Source: Prevotella sp. UBA1705 (GTDB taxonomy: Bacteria > Bacteroidota > Bacteroidia > Bacteroidales > Bacteroidaceae). Taken from it: DNA of 19,941 nt. The position numbers were made by a program, and so were the translations under genes. The notes under the pieces were generated by a model. It was not told where the DNA came from. It was given only the letters and a program-made list of their open reading frames with translations, and did no database searches. The DNA lies in assembly GCA_002317385.1 (NCBI GenBank), contig DCJH01000039.1, forward strand, positions 2,604 through 22,544. The letters are read 5' to 3'. Shown piece after piece: positions 1 through 6,045 of the stretch. Position 1 is the stretch's first letter. Each line of letters begins with the position of its first letter.

Positions 1-2
1 CC

Positions 3-152
3 TCTTCCGTGCCATCCGTTGTTCAAAAACAAGCAATGAGAGAGCTGTCCTCTTATGGTGCGCGGTGGTCGCCAGGCTATAGTTGTAAGGATGATTCATT
101 GGAAATAGATTTTTTCAGTAGTTACGAGAGAGATGAGGGAGCCCGGCATTAG
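3..152 (+). CDS. Possible 3' end of an unidentified gene (partial)
   Basis: The frame starting at base 3 is open from the window edge to a TAG at 150-152, giving about 49 codons. The residues are mixed and polar, including the stretch RWSPGYSCKDDSLEIDFF. I do not recognise the family. An open frame of this length occurs by chance fairly often at this base composition, and bases 14-30 match the end of a repeat element found downstream, so this may equally be non-coding. No terminator is evident after it. It is listed only because a gene entering from the left would end here. Confidence 0.2.
   Translation, partial: SSVPSVVQKQAMRELSSYGARWSPGYSCKDDSLEIDFFSSYERDEGARH
14..30 (+). repeat. Isolated copy of the inverted-arm element's outer end
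   Basis: The 17 bases ATCCGTTGTTCAAAAAC are the exact reverse complement of 1560-1576, the outer end of the left arm of the element at 1564-2107. The first 13 also match the right-arm end at 2095-2107. Similarity fades quickly upstream of base 14, so this is either the remnant of another copy or a short shared motif. Confidence 0.55.
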
Positions 153-290
153 GCCCTGATGGACGGCGAGGAGGTGCGGGAGGGTGCTCGTCTTGAGCGC
201 CAAACGATGTGTTGGGGGCGGAAAGAGGGTGAGATGGCGGAGCCCAAAGGCCTAAACCGTTGTGAAAACTCTACCGAAAGGCAACGCGAA

Positions 291-325
291 AAGGTAGTAA
301 TCGGGAGGCGAGAAGGTAGTAATCG
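291..325 (-). repeat. Two copies of the 22-bp-period CGATTACTACCT repeat, minus orientation
   Basis: AAGGTAGTAATCG occurs exactly at 291-303 and again at 313-325, 22 bp apart. Similarity extends a few bases upstream of each (GCGAAAAGG at 286 and GCGAGAAGG at 308). Read on the minus strand the core is CGATTACTACCTT. It matches the three-copy array at 8443-8508, which is on the plus strand and has the same period. This points to a dispersed intergenic repeat or a multi-site protein-binding array; the function is unknown. Confidence 0.75.
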
Positions 326-510
326 TAAAGCCGTTTTTGTCAAATAATTACAAGATGCTGACTTACAGGCGCTCCCCCAACGGCGATTTTTGTCTATTTT
401 TCAGCAGAAGTGTTCGAGAAAAGGGAATGGGAAGGCTGTGGAAATGCATTCTTCAATATTTTTCATCAGGTATTTTTGTCGTGGAGGTGGGGTGGGGGCG
501 TGAGTACCCC

Positions 511-529
511 GGGTAGGGGCGGGCAGGGG
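511..529 (+). other. G-quadruplex-type motif upstream of lptB
   Basis: GGGTAGGGGCGGGCAGGGG has four runs of three or four G separated by 2, 1 and 2 bases, which fits the canonical G3+N1-7 pattern. Further G runs precede it at about 484-498. It lies on the non-template strand, roughly 60-80 bp upstream of the putative lptB -7 element. Folding in the cell is an inference. Confidence 0.6.
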
Positions 530-589
530 CGCGAATGCTTACGAATACTTAAAACAAGACGATTGTTCCGTTATTCCAATGTTATTTCG

Positions 590-597
590 TACATTTG
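590..597 (+). promoter_or_regulatory. Putative lptB promoter, -7 element TACATTTG
   Basis: TACATTTG fits the Bacteroidetes primary-sigma -7 consensus TAnnTTTG exactly. No good TTTG -33 box lies 19-21 bp upstream; TTCC is the closest there and TTG at 563-565 is too far away. Transcription would begin near 604, leaving a leader of only about a dozen bases before the ATG at 616. Confidence 0.5.
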
Positions 598-615
598 CAA
601 ACAAATTATCGGATT

Positions 616-1485
616 ATGAACGAAACAAAACTGGCTACGCTCCGCACGGAGGGACTGGTGAAGCGCTATGGCGAGCGCACGGTGGCCAACGGCGTGAGCA
701 TCAATGTGAAACAGGGTGAGATCGTGGGACTGCTCGGTCCTAACGGTGCCGGAAAGACCACGTCGTTTTATATGACCACCGGCCTGGTGGTGCCCAATGA
801 GGGACATGTCTACATCGACGACCGCGATATCACGGCCTATCCTGTGTACAAGCGTGCGCAGGCGGGCATCGGCTACCTGCCGCAGGAGGCCAGCGTGTTT
901 CGCAAGCTGAGCGTGGAGGACAACATTATGGCCGTGCTCGAGATGACGAAGCTGTCGCACGAGCAGCAGTTGGAGAAGCTGGAGAGTCTCATCCGCGAGT
1001 TTCGTCTCGACAAGGTACGTAAGAACAAGGGCGACCGCCTCTCGGGAGGCGAGCGCCGACGCACGGAGATTGCACGCTGTCTGGCCATCGATCCGAAGTT
1101 CATCATGCTCGACGAGCCGTTTGCTGGCGTAGACCCCATTGCCGTGGAGGATATCCAGCACATTGTGTGGCGACTGAAATATCGCAACATCGGAATCCTC
1201 ATCACCGACCATAACGTGCAGGAGACGCTCTCCATCACCGACCGCGCGTATTTGCTCTTCGAGGGTCGCATCCTGTTTCAGGGCATCCCCGAGGATCTCG
1301 CGGCCAACCAGGTGGTGCGCAAGAACTATCTGAGCGAGAACTTCGTGTACCGCAAATTCCAGTCGAACGAGGAGGATAGGGAATTTGCCGAGGAGGTGAA
1401 CCGCGCGAGAATGGCGGCCCAGGAGGCTGAGGAGGGGCACACGGAGGCAGAGGTGGAGCACGCGAGCGAGGAAACTGCTGAATGA
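616..1485 (+). CDS. lptB: LptB, ATPase of the lipopolysaccharide export ABC transporter
   Basis: This is the cytoplasmic ATP-binding subunit that, with the membrane subunits LptF and LptG, extracts LPS from the inner membrane and drives it across the Lpt bridge. The 289-residue protein shows Walker A GPNGAGKT (41-48), a Q-loop region with GIGYLPQEASVF, the signature LSGGERRRTEIARCLA starting at 142, Walker B FIMLDEPFAGVDP with D166/E167, and the switch H199 in TDHNVQET. LSGGERRR followed by EPFAGVDP is characteristic of LptB rather than other ABC ATPases. It is longer than the roughly 240-residue proteobacterial protein because of an acidic, Glu/Ala-rich tail from about residue 245. I chose the ATG at 616; an in-frame TTG at 595 sits inside the putative -7 box and is unlikely to be the start. 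The gene stands alone and no other lpt genes are in the window. Confidence 0.95.
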   Translation: MNETKLATLRTEGLVKRYGERTVANGVSINVKQGEIVGLLGPNGAGKTTSFYMTTGLVVPNEGHVYIDDRDITAYPVYKRAQAGIGYLPQEASVFRKLSVEDNIMAVLEMTKLSHEQQLEKLESLIREFRLDKVRKNKGDRLSGGERRRTEIARCLAIDPKFIMLDEPFAGVDPIAVEDIQHIVWRLKYRNIGILITDHNVQETLSITDRAYLLFEGRILFQGIPEDLAANQVVRKNYLSENFVYRKFQSNEEDREFAEEVNRARMAAQEAEEGHTEAEVEHASEETAE

Positions 1486-1563
1486 CATGGTGGTAGGGCG
1501 TGGGCAGATTGCTCGCCTCTGCCACTAATGAATGGTTCTAATGGAGAATTGCGTTTGTCGTTT

Positions 1564-1660
1564 TTGAACAACGGATTTCGCTGAACAAACGGAACCATGC
1601 GGCACATTTCGATTCCACGGAGGGCCGCCCAGCGGCCTGCGGAGGACACGGAAAGAGCCC
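1564..1660 (+). repeat. Left inverted arm (97 bp)
   Basis: This arm is about 93% identical to the reverse complement of 2011-2107. It carries the hairpin GGCCGC-CCA-GCGGCC at about 1623-1637 and ends with GGAGGACACGGAAAGAGCCC. Confidence 0.9.
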
Positions 1661-1715
1661 GCGGGATATACCATAGAAGAACTCTCAGATAAACAATTAA
1701 CCAATATTTATGGTG

Positions 1716-1782
1716 GAACTAACCACAGATGAAAACAACAAATAATAAGATTTGTAGTAGAACTAACCACAGATGAAAACAA
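1716..1782 (+). repeat. 23-bp direct repeat inside the element core
   Basis: A 23-bp sequence beginning GAACTAACCACAGATGAAAA is present identically at 1716-1738 and 1760-1782, a spacing of 44 bp. The copies lie just inside the left arm. The ACCACAGAT wording recalls degenerate intergenic repeats common in Bacteroidales (from memory). No function can be assigned. Confidence 0.8.
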
Positions 1783-2010
1783 TGAAAAACAATGATTGTG
1801 AGTTGTTGACTACGAATTTGGCAAATTGAACGAATTGTTTTAGAGTCATTTTTTTGCTATTAGGGCATCATTTTTCAGCGCTTGTTTTGATTGAGAAATA
1901 GCGTTTTATGGCGTTTATTGCGAGATGCTTACTTATTTTTTTCATATAGCCTTGGGGGCTTCTGCGAGTGTTGGCCTGAGATCAACGGATGAATCCTGAG
2001 ATTAGCGGGT

Positions 2011-2107
2011 GGGCTGTTTCCGTGTCCTCCACAGGCCGCAGAGCGGCCCTCCGTGGAATCGAAATGTGCCGCATGGTTCCGTTAGTTCGGTGAAATCCGT
2101 TGTTCAA
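2011..2107 (-). repeat. Right inverted arm (97 bp)
   Basis: This arm is the inverted counterpart of 1564-1660, with 7 mismatches in 97 bp and no gap. Its hairpin stem GGCCGC/GCGGCC is kept, with loop AGA. It ends 277 bp before the tig -7 element. Confidence 0.9.
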
Positions 2108-2359
2108 TAAAAATTCTGTAGTCTTACGAACCAGAATGGTGTGCTAAGATGTGTGTCGAAGTGGCAGATATACGTATCGATTCCCCTATTATATTCCACA
2201 AATCACAATTGTTTTGTGCCGATAATCCATAGGGATTTATCCATGTCAAGGTAAAATTGGCCTGTAGTTGTCTATCAGGAAGCTGGCACAGGATTTGCTA
2301 AAGTTGGGTGGAAGAAAGCCTGATGTGATGGTTAAAAAAACAAATTTTTGCCTTATATA

Positions 2360-2391
2360 TTAGGTATATTCACGAATAATGAGTAATTTTG
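2360..2391 (+). promoter_or_regulatory. Putative tig promoter
   Basis: TAATTTTG at 2384-2391 matches the Bacteroidetes -7 consensus TAnnTTTG exactly. TTAG at 2360-2363, 20 bp upstream, is a one-mismatch -33 box. The predicted start of transcription is near 2398, giving a leader of about 55 bases with no Shine-Dalgarno sequence, which is normal for the phylum. Confidence 0.65.
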
Positions 2392-2452
2392 CGCTCCGAA
2401 TTTGCAATAATACCCTTAGAAAGAAATAAATCATAATAAATAAAAACAAGAG

Positions 2453-3808
2453 ATGAAAGTTTCATTTGAAAACCCCGACAAGATCAATGCTCTGTTGACC
2501 ATCACTGTCGAAGAGGACGACTACAAGAATGATGTCGAGAAGACGTTGAAGGATTATCGCAAGAGAGCCAACATCCCTGGCTTCCGCCCGGGTCAGGTTC
2601 CCATGGGAATGATCAAGCGCCAGTTTGGTGCCAGCGCCAAGATGGATGCCATCAACAAGCTGATTGGTAACGAGATTCAAAAGTATATTGCAGACAACAA
2701 GATTCAGATGCTGGGCGAGCCCCTGGCTTCTGAGAAGCAGGAAGCACAGGACTTGGATAAGCCAGCTCCCTATACATTCATGTTCGACATTGCCGTTGCA
2801 CCCGAGTTCAACATCGAGTTGACCGGCAAGGACAGCATCGACTACTACGACATCAGCGTAGACGACAAGCTCGTGGACCGTCAGGTAGAGATGTTTGCTT
2901 CTCGCACCGGTAAGTATGAGAACCAGGAGAGCTACTCCGACGGCGATATGCTCAAGGGTGATCTGCGCGAGCTCGACGAGCAGGGCAACACCAAGGAGGA
3001 TGGTCTGACCGTGGAGGCTGCCGTTCTGATGCCCAGCTACATCAAGGTAGACGACCAGAAGAAGCTCTTCGACGGTGCCAAGGCCGGTGACATCATCACC
3101 TTCAACCCGCGCAAGGCTTATCCCGAGGGCGACACTGAGGTGTCTTCACTGCTGAAGATTAAGAAGGAGGAGATTGCCGAGCACGAGGGCGATTTCAGCT
3201 ATCAGATTACCGAGATCCAGCGTTTCAAGAACCACGCCGTAGACCAGGAGCTGTTCGATCAGACCTTCGGCGAGGGTGCTGTGAAGAGCGAAGAGGAGTT
3301 CCGCGCTAAGATTGCCGAGGGTCTCAAGGCTCAGCTCACCAACGATAGCGACTATAAGTTCCTGCTCGACATCCGTAAGTATGCTGAGGACAAGGTGGGC
3401 CAGCTCACCTATCCCGATGCCCTGCTGAAGCGCATCATGGCTCAGAATAACCAGGACAAGGACCAGGAGTTCATCGACAAGAACTACGAGTCGAGCCTGA
3501 AGGAGCTTTCTTGGAGTCTCATCCGCAACAAACTCACTGAGCAGGCTCAGGTGAAGATCAACGATGAAGACGTGAAGAACGCTGCCCGCGAGACCGCTCG
3601 CATGCAGTTTGCGCAGTATGGCATGAACAATGTGCCCGATGAATACGTGAACAACTATGCCGACGAGCTGCTCAAGAAGCAGGAGACCGTTCAGAACTTC
3701 GTAGACCGCGCCATCGACGTGAAGCTCGTAGAGGCTTTCAAGGGTGTGGTGAAGTTGAACAAGAAAGAGATTTCTCTCGACGATTTCAATAAGATGATGG
3801 GCGAGTAA
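2453..3808 (+). CDS. tig: Trigger factor, ribosome-associated chaperone
   Basis: Trigger factor binds the ribosome near the exit tunnel and shields nascent chains. The 451-residue protein has the N-terminal ribosome-binding domain (about 1-115) with the signature GFRPGQVPMGMIK, where G43-F44-R45 match the E. coli docking loop in sequence and number. The C-terminal half is helical and charged, as expected for the chaperone arms. The middle region (about 150-245) should correspond to the FKBP-type prolyl isomerase domain, but I see little of its usual conserved core, so isomerase activity is doubtful; this divergence is, to my knowledge, common in Bacteroidetes homologues. The gene has its own promoter and is separated from clpP by a hairpin, the order tig-clpP-clpX being widespread in bacteria. 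Confidence 0.95.
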   Translation: MKVSFENPDKINALLTITVEEDDYKNDVEKTLKDYRKRANIPGFRPGQVPMGMIKRQFGASAKMDAINKLIGNEIQKYIADNKIQMLGEPLASEKQEAQDLDKPAPYTFMFDIAVAPEFNIELTGKDSIDYYDISVDDKLVDRQVEMFASRTGKYENQESYSDGDMLKGDLRELDEQGNTKEDGLTVEAAVLMPSYIKVDDQKKLFDGAKAGDIITFNPRKAYPEGDTEVSSLLKIKKEEIAEHEGDFSYQITEIQRFKNHAVDQELFDQTFGEGAVKSEEEFRAKIAEGLKAQLTNDSDYKFLLDIRKYAEDKVGQLTYPDALLKRIMAQNNQDKDQEFIDKNYESSLKELSWSLIRNKLTEQAQVKINDEDVKNAARETARMQFAQYGMNNVPDEYVNNYADELLKKQETVQNFVDRAIDVKLVEAFKGVVKLNKKEISLDDFNKMMGE

Positions 3809-3840
3809 TCGCTGTCGTCTTATCACAGATAAACCATTTC

Positions 3841-3932
3841 AGGAGTTAAGAAGTAAAGGCGAGCGGCCGGCTTTTCCCACGCCGATGGGAGGGCAGAGGC
3901 CTGTGGCGTCTTCACTTTTTAACTCCTTTTGT
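3841..3932 (+). terminator. Long-loop hairpin after tig, possible terminator
   Basis: An 18-bp stem pairs 3841-3858 (AGGAGTTAAGAAGTAAAG) with 3910-3927 (CTTCACTTTTTAACTCCT), with one mismatch and one G-U pair. CTTTTGTTTAC follows, giving a modest T-rich tail. The loop is unusually long (51 nt), GC-rich, and may itself fold. It would end or attenuate the tig transcript before the separate clpP promoter. Confidence 0.5.
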
Positions 3933-3987
3933 TTACTCCCTGAGACAGAACGAAATAACAATTTTTAGGAAAAATAAATGCACCAAC

Positions 3988-4019
3988 ATTGAGGTTGTCG
4001 ACTTTTTTTAGTATCTTTG
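3988..4019 (+). promoter_or_regulatory. Putative promoter of clpP-clpX-recQ
   Basis: ATTG (3988-3991) and TATCTTTG (4012-4019) are separated by 20 bp and match the Bacteroidetes -33 TTTG and -7 TAnnTTTG boxes. Transcription would begin near 4026, with a leader of about 55 bases. No heat-shock-type inverted repeat is apparent next to it. Confidence 0.7.
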
Positions 4020-4080
4020 TGTTACTAATAGTATAAAAAGAGTTGGTTATCTCTTTTGTTATCAAACAAGAAAGGACAAT

Positions 4081-4782
4081 ATGAACAACGATTTCAGGAA
4101 TTTTGCGACCAAACATTTGGGAATGAATGGCATGGTACTCGATGATGTAGTGAAGAGCCAAGCCCGTTATCTCAACCCATATATCTTGGAGGAGCGTCAG
4201 TTGAACGTTACTCAAATGGACGTGTTCTCGCGCCTGATGATGGAACGTATCATCTTCCTCGGCACAGAGATTGATGATTATACGGCCAACACCTTGCAGG
4301 CACAGCTGCTCTATCTGGACTCTGTGGACAACCTGCAGGATATTTCCATCTATATCAATTCGCCGGGTGGAAGCGTCACTGCGGGCCTGGGCATCTACGA
4401 TACGATGCAGTTTATCACCAGCAATGTGGCCACCATCTGCACCGGCATGGCTGCCTCGATGGCTGCTGTGCTGCTCGTGGCCGGTGCCGAGGGCAAGCGT
4501 CAGGCGCTGCCCCACAGCCGTGTGATGATTCATCAGCCGCTTGGTGGCGTGCAGGGTCAGGCTTCCGATATTGAGATTGAGGCTCGCGAGATACAGAAAT
4601 TCAAGAAGGAACTCTATACCATTATATCCAATCATTCTCATCAGAGCTTTGAGAAGGTGTGGCAAGACAGCGACCGCAACTACTGGATGACGGCCGAGGA
4701 AGCCAAGGAATATGGTATGATTGACGAAATCTTGGTACGTAAGGTTGTAGAAGAAGAGAATAATGCCAAAGAAAATATGTAG
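4081..4782 (+). CDS. clpP: ClpP, ATP-dependent Clp protease proteolytic subunit, with Asn at the triad Asp position
   Basis: ClpP forms the barrel-shaped serine peptidase that degrades proteins unfolded by ClpX. The 233-residue protein has the oxyanion region SPGGSVTAG (94-102), the nucleophile S126 in GMAASMAAV and H151 in MIHQPLGG. Aligned without gaps from the EYG motif (E210-G212), residue 200 corresponds to E. coli catalytic Asp (mature D171), but the codon at 4678-4680 is AAC, Asn (context SDRNYWMT). Listeria ClpP1 has the same substitution and is poorly active alone. An N-terminal extension of about 30 residues precedes the conserved core, as in other Bacteroidales. The stop overlaps the start of clpX by 20 bp, implying translational coupling. 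Family assignment is firm; full activity is not. Confidence 0.96.
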   Translation: MNNDFRNFATKHLGMNGMVLDDVVKSQARYLNPYILEERQLNVTQMDVFSRLMMERIIFLGTEIDDYTANTLQAQLLYLDSVDNLQDISIYINSPGGSVTAGLGIYDTMQFITSNVATICTGMAASMAAVLLVAGAEGKRQALPHSRVMIHQPLGGVQGQASDIEIEAREIQKFKKELYTIISNHSHQSFEKVWQDSDRNYWMTAEEAKEYGMIDEILVRKVVEEENNAKENM

Positions 4783-6007
4783 CTTCTGTGGTAGAAGCGA
4801 GAACGAGGTGCGGTTGCTTATCACGGGTATCAATGGTTATATCTGTGAGGATTGTGCCCAGCAGGCATACAAAATCGTGCAGCAGAGCGGCGTGTTGGGA
4901 GAGCAATCTGAGGAACATGCTTCTCAGGAGACCTATAAACCCACCAAGAAGGTGCCCAAGCCGAAGGAGATAAAAGCCTATCTCGACGAATATATCATTG
5001 GTCAGGATGAGGCCAAGCGCTACCTCGCTGTATCGGTGTATAACCATTATAAGCGTCTCCAGCAGCCCAAAGACGAGGACGGTGTGGAGATTGAAAAGAG
5101 TAATATCATTATGGTTGGCTCCACGGGTACGGGCAAGACTCTGCTCGCTCGCACCATTGCCAAGCTGCTCGACGTGCCTTTCACTATTGTCGATGCCACG
5201 GTGTTTACCGAGGCTGGCTATGTGGGCGAGGACGTGGAGAGTATCCTGAGTCGCCTGTTGCAGGTGGCCAACTACGACGTGGCGGCTGCCGAGCGAGGCA
5301 TAGTGTTTATTGATGAGATCGACAAGATAGCCCGTAAGGGCGACAACCCCAGCATCACGCGCGACGTAAGCGGTGAGGGAGTGCAGCAGGGATTGCTCAA
5401 ACTCCTGGAAGGAACGATGGTCAACGTGCCGCCAAAGGGTGGCCGCAAGCATCCCGACCAGGACTACATCCATGTGGATACGCGCAACATCCTGTTTATC
5501 TGCGGTGGTGCTTTCGACGGTATCGAGCGCAAGATTGCCCAGCGTCTCAACACCCACGTGGTGGGATACAGTTCGGTTCAGAACACGCGCAGCATCGACA
5601 AGGGTAACCTGATGAAGTATATCGTGCCGCAAGACCTCAAGTCTTTCGGTCTCATTCCCGAGCTCATCGGCCGTGTTCCGGTGCTCACCTATCTCAATCC
5701 ACTGGACCGAGAGGCCTTGCGCCGCATCTTGGTGGAGCCCAAAAACTCCATCGTAAAGCAGTTTGTGAAGCTCTTTGCCATGGACCACATCACCTTGACC
5801 TTTGCCGAGGACGCCCTCGACTTCATGGTAGACAAGGCTGTGGAGTATAAGTTGGGTGCCCGCGGACTGCGCTCCATCGTCGAGGCCGTTATCATGGATG
5901 CCATGTACGACGCTCCGTCGAGGCGCATCAAGAAGTTTGAGGTGACCCTCGACTATGCCCGGATGCAGCTCGATAAGGCCCATTTGCAACAGTTGGAGTC
6001 GGCCTGA
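4763..6007 (+). CDS. clpX: ClpX, AAA+ unfoldase of the ClpXP protease
   Basis: ClpX recognises, unfolds and threads substrates into ClpP. The 414-residue protein starts with a four-cysteine zinc-binding domain (C6, C9, C28, C31). The AAA+ module has Walker A GSTGTGKT (119-126), pore-1 loop GYVG (152-155), Walker B VFIDEID (181-187), the pore-2 region RKHPDQDYIHVDT, the arginine-finger region GLIPELIGRVP and sensor-2 GARGLRSIVE. The loop that docks into ClpP, I-G-F in E. coli, reads V-G-Y here (267-269), a conservative variant. The ATG at 4763 lies inside clpP in another frame and is the only start that retains the zinc domain. Length matches the family. Confidence 0.96.
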   Translation: MPKKICSFCGRSENEVRLLITGINGYICEDCAQQAYKIVQQSGVLGEQSEEHASQETYKPTKKVPKPKEIKAYLDEYIIGQDEAKRYLAVSVYNHYKRLQQPKDEDGVEIEKSNIIMVGSTGTGKTLLARTIAKLLDVPFTIVDATVFTEAGYVGEDVESILSRLLQVANYDVAAAERGIVFIDEIDKIARKGDNPSITRDVSGEGVQQGLLKLLEGTMVNVPPKGGRKHPDQDYIHVDTRNILFICGGAFDGIERKIAQRLNTHVVGYSSVQNTRSIDKGNLMKYIVPQDLKSFGLIPELIGRVPVLTYLNPLDREALRRILVEPKNSIVKQFVKLFAMDHITLTFAEDALDFMVDKAVEYKLGARGLRSIVEAVIMDAMYDAPSRRIKKFEVTLDYARMQLDKAHLQQLESA

Positions 6008-6045
6008 CACCCTGCTGTACAACCAGAATCAATACCACACCCGAT

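Larger units (their letters stand above)
153..615. other. Intergenic region upstream of lptB
   Basis: No convincing gene is visible on either strand; the short open frames here have no recognisable protein character. The region holds two 22-bp-spaced repeats (291-325), a very G-rich stretch with a G-quadruplex-type motif (about 484-529), and the putative lptB promoter (590-597). Confidence 0.6.
1564..2107. mobile_element. Non-coding element with 97-bp inverted terminal arms (MITE-like or invertible)
   Basis: The left arm (1564-1660) and the reverse complement of the right arm (2011-2107) align without gaps over 97 bp with 7 mismatches by hand count. Each arm contains a GC-rich hairpin with stem GGCCGC/GCGGCC; the stem is intact in both arms although the 3-nt loop differs. 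Outer ends read TTGAACAACGGATTTC. The 350-bp core (1661-2010) is AT-rich and has no usable open frame, so no transposase is encoded. No clear target-site duplication is seen. It may be a non-autonomous mobile element, a segment inverted by recombination between its arms, or a repeat with an RNA-level role. The arms are certain; the label is inference. Confidence 0.6.
1486..2452. other. Long non-coding region between lptB and tig
   Basis: No gene is supported on either strand across almost 1 kb. The region holds a short imperfect hairpin (about 1500-1526, with GGCAGA pairing TCTGCC) without a T tract, the 97-bp inverted-arm element (1564-2107), a 23-bp direct repeat inside it, and the tig promoter (2360-2391). 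Bases 2108-2340 show nothing recognisable. The element's core and the stretch just before tig are clearly AT-richer than the surrounding genes. Confidence 0.7.

Noticed and set aside
159..347. Small open frames on both strands upstream of lptB (about 62-69 codons, including 410-619)
   Set aside because: Low-complexity Arg/Glu/Gly-rich products, overlap with repeats and the G-rich stretch, and no promoter or family resemblance.
595..615. TTG at 595 as the lptB start
   Set aside because: It lies inside the putative -7 box and adds seven residues absent from the family; the ATG at 616 fits the normal N-terminus.
571..1488. 305-residue open frame on the minus strand over lptB
   Set aside because: It is fully antisense to a protein with every ABC ATPase motif; its His/Leu-rich composition is typical of a shadow frame.
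1486..2452. tRNA or other structured RNA gene in the long lptB-tig gap
   Set aside because: No tRNA T-loop (GGTTCRAAYCC-like) or anticodon-arm arrangement was found; the strong hairpins belong to the inverted arms.
4622..6022. 466-residue open frame on the minus strand over clpX
   Set aside because: It is antisense to an unmistakable ClpX; the length comes from biased codon use on the coding strand.
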